From: Rhizobiaceae bacterium
GTDB taxonomy: Bacteria; Pseudomonadota; Alphaproteobacteria; Rhizobiales; Rhizobiaceae
Assembly (NCBI GenBank): GCA_014380965.1
Contig: JACMIV010000294.1
Location: 1-7,255, forward strand
DNA: 7,255 bases
Direction: 5' to 3'
Below the pieces are notes generated by a model, which was not told the origin of the DNA, did no database searches, and saw only the letters and a program-made list of their open reading frames with translations. How positions within the stretch are numbered: the first letter of the stretch is position 1; the number at the start of each line of letters is the position of its first letter. Made by a program: the position numbers and the translations under genes. This document shows positions 1 to 7,095 of the stretch, one piece after another.

Positions 1-155
1 AGAAGGGCTTCATCCGCGCCCAGACCATCGCCTACAACGACTTCACGACCCTTGGCGGCGAAGTCGCGGCGAAGGAGGCCGGCAAGGCGCGCGACGAAGG
101 CAAGGAATACGTCGTCCAGGACGGCGACATCATGATGTTCAAGTTCAACAATTGA
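1..155 (+). CDS. ychF: YchF/OLA1-type redox-regulated ATPase, C-terminal end (5' partial)
   Basis: Only the last 50 codons lie in the window: bases 1-2 finish a split codon, the reading frame starts at base 3, and the TGA stop is at 153-155. The peptide starts [14 protein letters not shown] and ends with [15 protein letters not shown]. This is the very conserved C-terminus of YchF, the TGS domain that follows the GTPase-like ATP-binding domain and the coiled coil. YchF is a cytosolic, ribosome-associated P-loop protein that hydrolyses ATP rather than GTP and is linked to translation and oxidative-stress responses. The catalytic domain lies outside the window, so integrity cannot be checked. 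The stop is 43 nt before the first MaoC gene on the same strand, which suggests co-transcription. Identification rests on recognising the C-terminal motif. Confidence 0.93.
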   Translation, partial: KGFIRAQTIAYNDFTTLGGEVAAKEAGKARDEGKEYVVQDGDIMMFKFNN

Positions 156-198
156 GACACGGGCCACCGCCGGGGCACGGTTTCCGAGAGGCAGCAGA

Positions 199-669
199 AT
201 GAGGGTCTTCGAGGATTTCCCCGTCGGCGCGACGTTCCCGCTTGGCCCATACGCCGTGACGCGAGAGGCCGTCATCGCCTTCGCGACGGAGTTCGATCCT
301 CAGCCCTTCCATCTCGACGAGGACGCCGCCCGGGCAAACATGCTGGGCGGTCTGTCGGCCTCTGGATGGCATACCTGCGCGATGATGATGCGGATGATGT
401 TCGATGCCTTCATCGACGGGTCGTCGTCGCAGGGATCGCCCGGCGTCGACTTCGTCAAATGGCTGCGTCCGGTGCGGCCGGGCGACGTGCTGTCGGGGAC
501 GATGACCGTCCGAGAGGCGCGCCTGTCCGCCAAGCGGCCGACTCTCGGGATCGCCAAACTGTCGAACGACCTCATCGACCAGGAGGGCCAGCCCGTCCTC
601 GCCAGCGACTACACCATCCTGTTCCTGACACGTGATGCGGTCTCGGCCGGCGGGGGAGCGGCGGCGTGA
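199..669 (+). CDS. MaoC-family (hot-dog fold) dehydratase, first of a tandem pair
   Basis: A 156-aa single hot-dog protein of the MaoC/(R)-specific enoyl-CoA hydratase family. Members of this family hydrate enoyl-CoA or dehydrate 3-hydroxyacyl-CoA substrates; the actual substrate here is unknown. The hydratase motif is clear at residues 32-44 (FDPQPFHLDEDAA): D33 and H38 occupy the catalytic Asp and His positions, followed by GGLSASGWHT at 50-59, a conserved family segment. The ATG at 199 is preceded by GAGAGG with 7-nt spacing, a good ribosome binding site. The C-terminus ends in a short Gly/Ala tail (SAGGGAAA). The gene overlaps the next by 4 nt and follows ychF by 43 nt, so the three probably share a transcript. 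The paralogue downstream aligns from residue 1 with the catalytic residues at the same numbers, supporting both starts. The family assignment is firm; the pathway role is not known. Confidence 0.88.
   Translation: MRVFEDFPVGATFPLGPYAVTREAVIAFATEFDPQPFHLDEDAARANMLGGLSASGWHTCAMMMRMMFDAFIDGSSSQGSPGVDFVKWLRPVRPGDVLSGTMTVREARLSAKRPTLGIAKLSNDLIDQEGQPVLASDYTILFLTRDAVSAGGGAAA
654..658 (+). promoter_or_regulatory. Ribosome binding site of the second MaoC gene, inside the first
   Basis: GGGAG lies within the last codons of the upstream gene, 7 nt before the GTG at 666. It supports a GTG start overlapping the upstream TGA (GTGA), an arrangement typical of translational coupling. Confidence 0.6.
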
Positions 670-1136
670 GCTTCTGGGACGGCATTTCCATCGGCGACGT
701 GTTCGAGATCGGGTCCCATGTCTTCACCGGCGAGGAGATCAAGCGTTTCGCGGCGAAGTTCGACCCGCAGCCGTTCCACATCGATGAGGAAGCGGCGAAG
801 AACTCGCTGCTCGGAGGCATTTGTGCATCTGGATGGCACACGGCGGCCGTCTCGATGCGCCTCAACGTCGACTTCCAGCGGCAGATGATGGAAGCGTTCG
901 TCGCCGCGGGCAATACGCTTCCGAAGTCGGGGCCCTCCCCCGGCATCAAGAACCTCCGCTGGCCGAAACCGGTCTATGCCGGCGACACCGTCGCCTTCAC
1001 CCAGACGGTCATGGCCAAGCGCGTTTCGGCAAGCCGCCCCGGTTGGGGCGTCATGGAATTCTCGACGCTCGGTCTGAATCAGCACAGCGAGACGGTCTTC
1101 GCCTTCGAAGCGGCCGTGTTTCTGGGCACGAACTGA
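666..1136 (+). CDS. MaoC-family (hot-dog fold) dehydratase, second of a tandem pair
   Basis: A 156-aa MaoC-like protein starting at GTG 666, which overlaps the stop of the preceding gene in the sequence GTGA. Residues 32-44 read FDPQPFHIDEEAA, again placing the probable catalytic pair at D33 and H38, with GGICASGWHT at 50-59. Identity with the first protein is high through this block and falls away after residue 60, where this copy carries a longer loop (about 75-95, NTLPKSGPSPGIKNLRWPKP) typical of many MaoC acyl-CoA dehydratases. Both proteins have the same total length and the same motif numbering, so they look like an old tandem duplication. The 4-nt overlap suggests matched synthesis, which would suit a heteromeric enzyme; that is inference, because MaoC proteins can also act as homodimers. 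It is the last plus-strand gene and converges on apt, leaving a 64-nt gap. Confidence 0.88.
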   Translation: MSFWDGISIGDVFEIGSHVFTGEEIKRFAAKFDPQPFHIDEEAAKNSLLGGICASGWHTAAVSMRLNVDFQRQMMEAFVAAGNTLPKSGPSPGIKNLRWPKPVYAGDTVAFTQTVMAKRVSASRPGWGVMEFSTLGLNQHSETVFAFEAAVFLGTN

Positions 1137-1200
1137 AAGCGTCGCGCTGAAATGTCCGCAGTCTCGCTTGGGGGTCGCACTCCCGAGGCGGCGTCGTCAC

Positions 1201-1743
1201 TCAATGCCCGTCGAAGGTGACGAGGCTACGGACGGTGAGACCCAACTCTTCGAGGCGTGCCGCGCCACCGAGATCGGGGAGGTCGACGATGACGGACGCG
1301 CCGACGATGTCCGCGCCCAACCTGCGCAGGAGCGTCACGGCGGCCTTCGCGGTGCCTCCGGTCGCGATGAGGTCGTCGACAAGGAGCACGCGCTGCTCGG
1401 CGGCTACGGCGTCCCGGTGCATCTCGATCTCGTCGGATCCGTATTCGAGGGCATAGGAAACGCTCACCGTCTCGCGCGGCAGCTTGCCCTTCTTCCGGAT
1501 CGGCACGAAGCCCGCGCCGAGCCGGTCCGCCATCGCCCCGCCGATGATGAAACCCCTCGCCTCGATTCCGGCGACGAGATCGACCTCGCCCTTGGCAAAA
1601 GGCTCGATCAGCCCGTCGATCGCCAAGCGAAAAGCGGCGGCATCGGCGAACAGGGTCGTGACGTCCCGAAAGACGATGCCGGGTTTGGGGTAGTTCGGGA
1701 TGGAAAGGATGTGTGATCGCAAGTCGAGCGCGTAAGGCTGCAT
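1201..1743 (-). CDS. apt: Adenine phosphoribosyltransferase
   Basis: A 180-aa cytosolic purine-salvage enzyme that converts adenine and PRPP to AMP and pyrophosphate. The length is normal for bacterial Apt. The N-terminal block [16 protein letters not shown] (14-29) is the adenine-side signature of the family. [14 protein letters not shown] (57-70) and RKKGKLPRE (83-91) follow, the latter forming the flexible loop. EYG at 100-102 includes the Glu usually placed near the purine, and [13 protein letters not shown] (119-131) is the PRPP-binding motif with the paired Asp 123/124. All expected motifs are intact. The ATG at 1743 is preceded on the minus strand by GGGA with 8-nt spacing, a modest ribosome binding site. 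The gene lies 67 nt downstream of petC in the same direction, an order I recall as common in rhizobia, but an intrinsic terminator stands between them, so it may need its own promoter or read-through. Confidence 0.96.
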   Translation of the reverse strand: MQPYALDLRSHILSIPNYPKPGIVFRDVTTLFADAAAFRLAIDGLIEPFAKGEVDLVAGIEARGFIIGGAMADRLGAGFVPIRKKGKLPRETVSVSYALEYGSDEIEMHRDAVAAEQRVLLVDDLIATGGTAKAAVTLLRRLGADIVGASVIVDLPDLGGAARLEELGLTVRSLVTFDGH

Positions 1744-1760
1744 GAAACGTGTCCCGGCTC

Positions 1761-1786
1761 AAAAAAGGGGCCACACGGCCCCTTTT
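1761..1786 (-). terminator. Intrinsic terminator after petC, just upstream of apt
   Basis: On the minus strand this reads as a perfect 10-bp stem, AAAAGGGGCC with GGCCCCTTTT (1777-1786 paired with 1763-1772), around a 4-nt loop, and the T-run extends to six T at 1766-1761. It lies 24 nt beyond the petC stop and fits a Rho-independent terminator for petABC. Read on the plus strand the T-run is only four T followed by C, so the minus direction is favoured. It ends 17 nt before the apt start codon, unusually close, so it lies in or directly before the apt leader. Confidence 0.88.
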
Positions 1787-1810
1787 CATTGATCTGCGGC
1801 CGACCAGCCC

Positions 1811-2887
1811 TCAGTGCGGCGTGTCGGCCCAGACCCGGCGCTTCACCATGTAGAGCAGCGATGCGAAGATGATCATGAAGACGAGAACGACCATGCCGGT
1901 CGCCTTGCGAGTCACGAGATGCGGCTCGGCCGTCCACATGAGGAAGGCGGAGACGTCGCGCGAATACTGCTCCAGCGTCTGGGGCGTGCCGTCGTCGTAG
2001 GTCACCTGATCGTCGGAGATCGGCTGCGGCATCGCGAGCGCAGGGCCGGCAATGAAATAGGGGTTGTAGTACGTTCCGTCCTGAACGGTGATCCCCTCGG
2101 GCACCTCGTCCGTGTAGCCGGTGAGGAGCGCGTGGAGGTAGTCGACGCCGCCTTCAGCATATTGGTTCCACGGCAGGACATCGAAGACGAAAGTCGGGAA
2201 GCCGCGCTCGACGGCGCGCGCCTTTGCCATCAGCGACAGATCCGGCGGGGCGGCGCCATTGTTGGACGCGGCCGCGGCTTCGGAATTCGGGTAGGGCGAG
2301 GGGAAGTAGTCGGCGGGAATGCCCGGACGCTCGGGATATTCGCCGTCCGAACTCGGCTCCTTGCTGACGACCGTGTACTCGGCGGCGAAAGCCTTGATCT
2401 GCTCCTCATTGTACCCGAGGTCGTTCAAGTTGCGGAAGGCGACGAGGCTGAGCCCGTGGCAGGAGGAGCAGACCTCCTTGTAGACCTTCAGACCGCGCTG
2501 GAGCTGGCCGACGTCCCAGTGGCCGAAGGGTCCTGCAAAAGTCCAATCGAGCTCCGCGGGCTTTTGAAGCGGGTAATGCGGTGTCTCGTGCTCCCCCTCG
2601 ACCTCCCCGCCGACCGGGATAGCGGACGACTCCCCGCCCGTGCTGGTCTCGGGAGAAGCGCCCGCGGCCGGCGCCTGCTCGGCGGTCGATCCCGGCTCCG
2701 GGTTGGCGGCTGGCGCCGAAGTTGACGGTGCACCTGTCGGGGTATCGCCGGCCGGCGTCGGCTCCCCGGCTGGTGCCGCGGTCGTCACCGGCTCCTGCGC
2801 CGGCGTTCCGGTCGCCGGCTCCTGAGCGAAGGCGATAGGCGAGAAGAAGACGCCGGCAGCGAGCGCAGCGGTGAGAAGCTTGTTCAT
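1811..2887 (-). CDS. petC: Cytochrome c1 of the bc1 complex, with long acidic N-terminal linker
   Basis: A 358-aa c-type cytochrome subunit of ubiquinol:cytochrome c reductase. It takes electrons from the Rieske protein and passes them to soluble cytochrome c on the periplasmic face. The start chosen is the ATG at 2887, with a signal peptide MNKLLTAALAAGVFFSPIAFA (cleavage after residue 21) and GGA 9 nt upstream; a GTG at 2908 would add seven residues but has a weaker ribosome binding site and no hydrophobic benefit. The haem motif CSSCH is at 140-144, with the probable axial Met at M286 (GPALAMPQP). The C-terminal membrane anchor spans about 331-347 and is followed by KRRVW. Residues 22-101 are a Pro/Ala/Glu-rich segment with 11 Glu, 1 Asp and no Lys or Arg, which makes the protein about 70-80 residues longer than a typical c1. 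It is the last gene of petABC, 24 nt after petB. Confidence 0.95.
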   Translation of the reverse strand: MNKLLTAALAAGVFFSPIAFAQEPATGTPAQEPVTTAAPAGEPTPAGDTPTGAPSTSAPAANPEPGSTAEQAPAAGASPETSTGGESSAIPVGGEVEGEHETPHYPLQKPAELDWTFAGPFGHWDVGQLQRGLKVYKEVCSSCHGLSLVAFRNLNDLGYNEEQIKAFAAEYTVVSKEPSSDGEYPERPGIPADYFPSPYPNSEAAAASNNGAAPPDLSLMAKARAVERGFPTFVFDVLPWNQYAEGGVDYLHALLTGYTDEVPEGITVQDGTYYNPYFIAGPALAMPQPISDDQVTYDDGTPQTLEQYSRDVSAFLMWTAEPHLVTRKATGMVVLVFMIIFASLLYMVKRRVWADTPH

Positions 2888-2911
2888 CTTGATCGTTCCA
2901 GACTTCACCGT

Positions 2912-4210
2912 TCAGCCTTTGGTCTCTGGCGATGCCGCGGCGCCCGCCGGCATGCCGGAGCCGGCGCGCTGCCTGCCAAGCACTGCCTCGGTGATCGAGG
3001 CCGGCAGCTTGAGCGGCGTCTCGACGAGCCCCAGAACCGGAAGCACGATCAGGAAATGCGCGAAGTAATACAGCGTGCCGATCAGCGAGAGCACCGTGTA
3101 AAGGCCCTCCGCCGGACGCGATCCGAGCCAGCCGAGGATGATCGCGTTGACGACGAAGACCCAGAAGAAGATGCGGTACATCGGGCGGTAGGAGGTCGAG
3201 CGCACCCGGCTCGTGTCGAGCCATGGCACGAAGAACAGGACGATGATGGAGCCGAACATCACGAGTACGCCACCAAGCTTCGAATCGATCGGCCCGATGT
3301 CGAAGGTGATGGCGCGCAGCATGGCGTAGAAGGGCAGGAAGTACCACTCGGGCACGATGTGCGCCGGGGTCTTCAGCGAGTCGGCCTGAATGTAGTTGTC
3401 GGGATGGCCGAGATAGTTCGGCAGATAGAAGACGAAATAGGCGAAGACGGCGAGGAACACCATCATCGCGAAGCCGTCCTTGACGGTCGCATGCGGCGTG
3501 AACGGCACGGTGTCGGCAGAGGTCTTTACCTCGACGCCTGTCGGGTTGGTCTGGCCCGAGACGTGCAGCGCCCAGACATGCAGGATGACGACGCCAGCGA
3601 TCATGAAGGGCAGGAGGTAGTGCAGCGAGAAGAAGCGGTTCAGCGTCGCGTTCTCGACGACGAAGCCGCCGAGGAGAAGCTGCTGGATCGGCTCGCCGAT
3701 TCCGGGGAACGCGGTGAAGAAGCCGGTGATGACGGTGGCGCCCCAGAAGCTCATCTGGCCCCAGGGGAGAACGTAGCCCATGAAGGCCGTCGCCATCATC
3801 AGGAGGAAGATGATCACGCCCAAGATCCAGAGCACCTCGCGCGGCTGCTTGTACGAGCCGTAGTACAGGCCGCGGAAGATGTGGATGTAGACGGCGATGA
3901 AGAAGAAGGACGCACCGTTGGCGTGCATGTAGCGCAGCATCCAGCCCCAGTTCACGTCACGCACGATTCGCTCGACCGAGCCGAAGGCCAGCGCGGTATT
4001 CGCGGCGTAGTGCATGGCCAGCACGATGCCGGTCAGTATTTGGATGACAAGGAAAATCGCGAGGATGCCGCCGAAGGTGTAGGCATAGTTCAGATTGCGC
4101 GGCACCGGGTACGAGACGAACGAATCGTACATCAGCCGCGGCAGCGGGAGCCGCGCGTCGAGCCAGCGCATCACGCCGCTCTGCGGCACGTAGGACGAGG
4201 GACCACTCAT
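2912..4210 (-). CDS. petB: Cytochrome b of the bc1 complex
   Basis: A 432-aa integral membrane subunit that carries both b haems and forms the quinol-oxidising (Qo) and quinone-reducing (Qi) sites. It is not fused to cytochrome c1, unlike the fbcH arrangement of Bradyrhizobium. Four haem-ligating histidines are visible in two pairs 14 residues apart: H96/H110 in the second membrane helix and H197/H211 in the fourth. The Qo motif PEWY is at 287-290. Hydrophobic segments run through about 45-68, 96-113, 126-148, 195-215, 247-264, 313-330, 346-362 and 371-392, matching the eight-helix family pattern. The ATG at 4210 has AGGA 7 nt upstream. The last 20 residues form a Gly/Ala-rich tail ending in SPETKG that is probably disordered. 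The gene lies 22 nt after petA and 24 nt before petC, consistent with one operon. Confidence 0.97.
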   Translation of the reverse strand: MSGPSSYVPQSGVMRWLDARLPLPRLMYDSFVSYPVPRNLNYAYTFGGILAIFLVIQILTGIVLAMHYAANTALAFGSVERIVRDVNWGWMLRYMHANGASFFFIAVYIHIFRGLYYGSYKQPREVLWILGVIIFLLMMATAFMGYVLPWGQMSFWGATVITGFFTAFPGIGEPIQQLLLGGFVVENATLNRFFSLHYLLPFMIAGVVILHVWALHVSGQTNPTGVEVKTSADTVPFTPHATVKDGFAMMVFLAVFAYFVFYLPNYLGHPDNYIQADSLKTPAHIVPEWYFLPFYAMLRAITFDIGPIDSKLGGVLVMFGSIIVLFFVPWLDTSRVRSTSYRPMYRIFFWVFVVNAIILGWLGSRPAEGLYTVLSLIGTLYYFAHFLIVLPVLGLVETPLKLPASITEAVLGRQRAGSGMPAGAAASPETKG

Positions 4211-4232
4211 CTGAAAATCCTAGCTCCTGGGG

Positions 4233-4793
4233 TCAGCCGATGCGCACGGTCGTGTCGGAAATGAAAGCGAATGGCGGGATCGCGAGATTCTGCGGGGCCG
4301 GTCCAAGGCGGACGCGTCCGGCCGTGTCGTAGTGCGAGCCGTGGCACGGGCAGAACCAGCCGTCGTAGTCGCCCGCCTGGCCAACCGGGATGCAGCCGAG
4401 ATGGGTGCACACGCCGACCATCAGCAGCCAGGCTTCCTTGCCCTCAGCGGCGCGGTTGGCGTCGGTCGCCTCCGCGTCGGCGGCAAGATTGGCGTTTCGT
4501 GCGATCGGGTCCTTCAGCTCGTCCAGCGATACCGACTTGCCCTCTTCGATCTCGGCCGCAGTGCGCTGGCGGATGAAGACGGGCTTTCCCTGCCACTTCG
4601 CAGTGATGGACTGGCCTTCCGCGACTTGGCTGACATCGACCTCGACCTCGGCCAGCGCCAGCGTTCCGGCATCGGGATTCATCTGGTCGATGAACGGCCA
4701 AACGGCAAGCGCCGCACCTACGGCACCCACTGCACCGGTCGCGATGTAGAGGAAGTCCCGGCGGGTCGGTTCTGCGGAAGGGTTGACGCTCAC
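4233..4793 (-). CDS. petA: Rieske iron-sulphur subunit of the bc1 complex
   Basis: A 186-aa Rieske protein that moves electrons from ubiquinol at the Qo site to cytochrome c1. I chose the GTG at 4793 because it has AAGGAG at 9-nt spacing and gives the usual family length; the ATG at 4880 would add 29 residues with no family resemblance in front of the Tat signal. The N-terminus has a twin-arginine motif, TRRDFLYIA (10-18), leading into an uncleaved membrane anchor (about 15-35), as expected for Tat-exported Rieske proteins. The cluster-binding boxes are CTHLGC (129-134) and CPCHGSH (148-154): ligands C129, H131, C148 and H151, with C134 and C150 placed for the stabilising disulphide. The stretch at about 78-118, including ARNANLAADAEATDANR, is the insertion seen in alphaproteobacterial Rieske proteins. 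It is the first gene of petABC. Confidence 0.96.
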   Translation of the reverse strand: MSVNPSAEPTRRDFLYIATGAVGAVGAALAVWPFIDQMNPDAGTLALAEVEVDVSQVAEGQSITAKWQGKPVFIRQRTAAEIEEGKSVSLDELKDPIARNANLAADAEATDANRAAEGKEAWLLMVGVCTHLGCIPVGQAGDYDGWFCPCHGSHYDTAGRVRLGPAPQNLAIPPFAFISDTTVRIG

Positions 4794-4802
4794 GGACGGA
4801 CG

Positions 4803-4808
4803 CTCCTT
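4803..4808 (-). promoter_or_regulatory. Ribosome binding site that fixes the petA start
   Basis: A perfect AAGGAG on the minus strand lies 9 nt upstream of the GTG at 4793. It is the deciding evidence for the shorter 186-aa Rieske protein over an upstream ATG at 4880. Confidence 0.8.
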
Positions 4809-4962
4809 GGATCGGTCTTCAGTCTTCGCACCGCACTGACGGCTTTCGGCTGTTCTTGCGGAAAGTTTCACGTGCGACAAGGGGAAGAGAGGCGCAAAGT
4901 TCCGCGCGTCTGCTCTCGGCCTCCGGTGTTTGGAGCATTTCTAGGCACAAGCCCTTGAAATG

Positions 4963-4989
4963 TCCATACGGATGCTCCCGTTCGGTCAA
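4963..4989 (-). promoter_or_regulatory. Candidate petABC promoter (weak match)
   Basis: On the minus strand TTGACC (4989-4984) could serve as a -35 element, with TATGGA (4968-4963) as a -10 at 15-nt spacing. The spacing is short of the ideal 17 and the -10 is imperfect. If used, the petA leader would be about 160 nt. It is the best sigma-70-like match I noticed by eye in the gap, not a firm call. Confidence 0.2.
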
Positions 4990-5094
4990 CGTGTCGCTGT
5001 CCCGTCGGCGGCGAATTTCGCGCCGGCACCCGCGCTGTTTCGAGCTGCAACACACGCTCCGTACGACAATTGCGTCGCGGCAAGTCCGCCGATT

Positions 5095-6981
5095 CTATTG
5101 CGCCGCCTCCGGGTCGAGGAAACCGCCGGACTGGCGTGCCCAGAGCTGGGCGTAGAGCCCTCCCCGGCCGATCAGCTCCTCGTGGCTGCCCTCTTCAACG
5201 ATCCGACCGCCGTCGAGGACGATCAGGCGGTCGAGGGCGGCGATGGTCGAGAGGCGGTGGGCGATGGCGATGACGGTCTTGCCCTCCATCATCGCGGAGA
5301 GATTTTCCTGGATCGCAGCCTCCACCACCGAATCCAGCGCCGACGTCGCCTCGTCGAGAACGAGGATCGGAGCGTTCTTCAGAAGGACGCGGGCGATGGC
5401 GATGCGTTGGCGCTGGCCGCCCGAAAGCTTGATCCCGCGCTCGCCGACATGGGCGTCGAAACCCCGGCGCCCTGCCGGATCGCGAAGGCCGGGGATGAAG
5501 CCCTCGGCATTCGCCCTTGCAGCCGCGGCGACGACATCCTCATCCTCGGCATCGGGCCGTCCGAAGGCGATGTTGTCGCGGATGGAGCGGTGGAGCAGCG
5601 AGGTGTCCTGGGTGACGACGCCGATCTCGGCCCGGAGCGAGGCCTGCGTCACGTCGGCGATATCGGTGCCGTCGACGAGGATCCGTCCGTCCTCGAGGTC
5701 GTAGAGGCGCAGGAGCAGATTGACGAGTGTCGTCTTGCCCGCGCCGGAGCGGCCGACGAGCCCGATCTTCTCGCCGGGCCTAATGGTCAGCGACAGGCGG
5801 TCGATGACGCCGGCCCCCTTGCCATAGTGGAAGACGACGTCTTCGAAGCGGATCTCGCCCTTGTGGACGGTGAGATCGGTCGCATCCGGCCTGTCGAGCA
5901 GCGTCGGCAGAACGGTGACGGTCGCGACAGCGTCCTGGATGGTGCCGTAGTTGCGCACCAGCCCGTTGATGTTGAACATCATCCAGCCGGACATCTGGTT
6001 GAGGCGCAGGACCAGCCCGAGCGCGATGGCGACCCCGCCGGAGGAGACGGTGCCGGCTTGCCAGGCGAGGATGGCGAGGACGCCGATCGCCGTCATCATG
6101 ATGCCGTTGAGGACGGCGACGGCAGTCCGCACGGATGTCAGAGCCCGCGTCAGGCGGCGCACGGAGGCGACATAGAGGCGGAACCCATCCTTGACGAAGG
6201 CGTCGACGTTACGGGACGGGTCGAAGAGCTTCACCGAAAGGATGTTGGTGAAGGAGTCGACCACGCGGCCGGAGACCACAGAGCGCGCGTCTGCCGTCGC
6301 CCGTCCGTGGACGCGGATCTTCGGCAGGAGCGCCTTGACGATCCAACCGTAGCCAACCGTCCAGAGCGCGAGGACCGCCGCCATCCAAGGGTCGAGGGCG
6401 CCGAGGATGGTGATCGTCAGAAGGGCAAAGGTGATGAAGGACCAGAAGGTCTGGAGCGTCGTGACGATGAAATCGCCCGTCGCCTCGCCGACCTGCTGCA
6501 CCTTCTGCGCAATGCGTCCCGCGAAATCGTTCTGGAAGAAGCTGTAGGGTTGTTCCATGAGCCGGCGGTAGGCCTGCCAACGCACACGGTTGTAGAAGGA
6601 CGGCACGATCACCTGCTCTTCGAGCACGGCGGCGAGGAAGAGGACGAGCGAGCGCCCGACGAGCGTCAGCAAGGCGAGGCCGAGAAGCATCCAGAAATGG
6701 TCGGACACGAGGGTCGCAGGCGTCGAGGTCGCCAGCGCGTCGACGACCCAGCCGACGCCGGTGTAAAGCACCGCCTCGACGGCTCCGGTAAGGCCGCCGG
6801 TGACCAGGAGGCCGAGAAACGGCCATTTCGCCTGGGAGGCGAAGTGCCAGATGAAGGCGTTCGTGCTCCGCGGTAGCGGATCGAGATGCCCGACGCGGCG
6901 GATACGGGATGCCTCGCCGTCGTCCTGGTCGGAGAAGGGCGGGATGACGTTTTCGAAACGCTGGAGGAAACGGTCCATCAT
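5095..6981 (-). CDS. ABC exporter, fused transmembrane and ATPase domains (half-transporter)
   Basis: A 628-aa type I (type IV fold) ABC exporter half-transporter of the MsbA/multidrug-like class, acting at the inner membrane. The N-terminal membrane domain covers about residues 50-330 with hydrophobic helices near 53-80, 95-120, 172-193, 197-217 and 289-325. The ATPase domain starts near 375: A-loop Y386, Walker A GRSGAGKT (410-417), Q-loop Q458, signature LSGGQ (519-523), Walker B ILVLDE with catalytic E544, D-loop SALD (547-550) and H-loop H575. Every catalytic element is intact, so it could work as a homodimer. The ATG at 6981 is followed by a second ATG codon and preceded by GAGG with 8-nt spacing. 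A second exporter with a near-identical C-terminal tail ends 193 nt upstream in the same direction, so a heterodimer is also possible. The substrate cannot be told from sequence; annotations as lipid or drug exporter would be guesses. Confidence 0.94.
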   Translation of the reverse strand: MMDRFLQRFENVIPPFSDQDDGEASRIRRVGHLDPLPRSTNAFIWHFASQAKWPFLGLLVTGGLTGAVEAVLYTGVGWVVDALATSTPATLVSDHFWMLLGLALLTLVGRSLVLFLAAVLEEQVIVPSFYNRVRWQAYRRLMEQPYSFFQNDFAGRIAQKVQQVGEATGDFIVTTLQTFWSFITFALLTITILGALDPWMAAVLALWTVGYGWIVKALLPKIRVHGRATADARSVVSGRVVDSFTNILSVKLFDPSRNVDAFVKDGFRLYVASVRRLTRALTSVRTAVAVLNGIMMTAIGVLAILAWQAGTVSSGGVAIALGLVLRLNQMSGWMMFNINGLVRNYGTIQDAVATVTVLPTLLDRPDATDLTVHKGEIRFEDVVFHYGKGAGVIDRLSLTIRPGEKIGLVGRSGAGKTTLVNLLLRLYDLEDGRILVDGTDIADVTQASLRAEIGVVTQDTSLLHRSIRDNIAFGRPDAEDEDVVAAAARANAEGFIPGLRDPAGRRGFDAHVGERGIKLSGGQRQRIAIARVLLKNAPILVLDEATSALDSVVEAAIQENLSAMMEGKTVIAIAHRLSTIAALDRLIVLDGGRIVEEGSHEELIGRGGLYAQLWARQSGGFLDPEAAQ

Positions 6982-7039
6982 AGGGTGGGCCTCGGGGTAT
7001 CAGTTAAATCGCCCGACTGCGCCAGTACCCCCCTCTGGC

Positions 7040-7077
7040 CTGCCGACCATCTCCCCCTCAAGGGGGGAGATCGGCAG
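7040..7077. repeat. Left hairpin unit of the compound repeat
   Basis: The outer stem CTGCCGA pairs with TCGGCAG, and the inner 9-bp stem ATCTCCCCC (7049-7057) pairs with GGGGGAGAT (7063-7071) around a 5-nt centre TCAAG; two unpaired C sit on one side between the stems. It is therefore a self-contained hairpin as well as half of the larger inverted repeat. Confidence 0.75.
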
Positions 7078-7095
7078 CTCATATGTTTCCGATCA

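Larger units (their letters stand above)
4794..5094. other. Gene-free region upstream of petA
   Basis: This 301-nt stretch lies between the stop of the ABC exporter and the petA start, both on the minus strand. I see no convincing gene: the short minus-strand frames here have Cys/Arg-rich, family-less translations and no good ribosome binding sites. It most likely holds the petABC promoter and a 5' leader. It contains a candidate promoter (4963-4989), a perfect 11-nt dyad GCGAATTTCGC at 5011-5021, and a palindromic CACGTG at 4869-4874. No clear intrinsic terminator follows the ABC gene; the region just past its stop has only a weak 4-bp hairpin and no T-run. Confidence 0.6.

Noticed and set aside
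1137..1200. Possible bidirectional terminator between the second MaoC gene and apt
   Set aside because: The only pairing is a GGG/CCC plus CTC/GAG match broken by a multi-base bulge, with no T-run on either strand, so it is too weak to call.
1168..1716. Plus-strand open frame of 182 aa opposite apt
   Set aside because: It lies antisense to a complete Apt with all motifs, and its own translation resembles no family I know.
1814..2725. Plus-strand open frame of 303 aa opposite petC
   Set aside because: It is a shadow of cytochrome c1 with an Arg/Gly/Val-rich translation and no recognisable fold or motif.
2888..2908. GTG start for cytochrome c1 at 2908
   Set aside because: It sits 3 nt after the petB stop and lacks a clear ribosome binding site, while the ATG at 2887 gives a clean signal peptide and has GGA at suitable spacing. 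It remains possible, but less likely.
3056..4264. Plus-strand open frame of 402 aa opposite petB
   Set aside because: It is antisense to an unmistakable cytochrome b. The translation is highly charged (His, Glu, Asp, Arg) and lacks any known motif; it reflects codon bias of the real gene.
4794..4880. N-terminal extension of the Rieske protein from an ATG at 4880
   Set aside because: The extra 29 residues have no family resemblance and would bury the twin-arginine signal. The GTG at 4793 has a perfect AAGGAG and gives the expected length.
4819..5083. Short minus-strand frames (71-78 aa) in the gap upstream of petA
   Set aside because: Their translations are Cys/Arg-rich without motifs and no good ribosome binding site is visible; they are most likely chance frames in the leader and promoter region.
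4960..6876. Very long plus-strand open frame (638 aa) opposite the ABC exporter
   Set aside because: It is antisense to a gene with complete ABC motifs. Its translation is Asp/Glu/Gly/Arg/His-rich with no recognisable domain, which is what a high-GC gene yields on the opposite strand. No supporting ribosome binding site or homology was seen.
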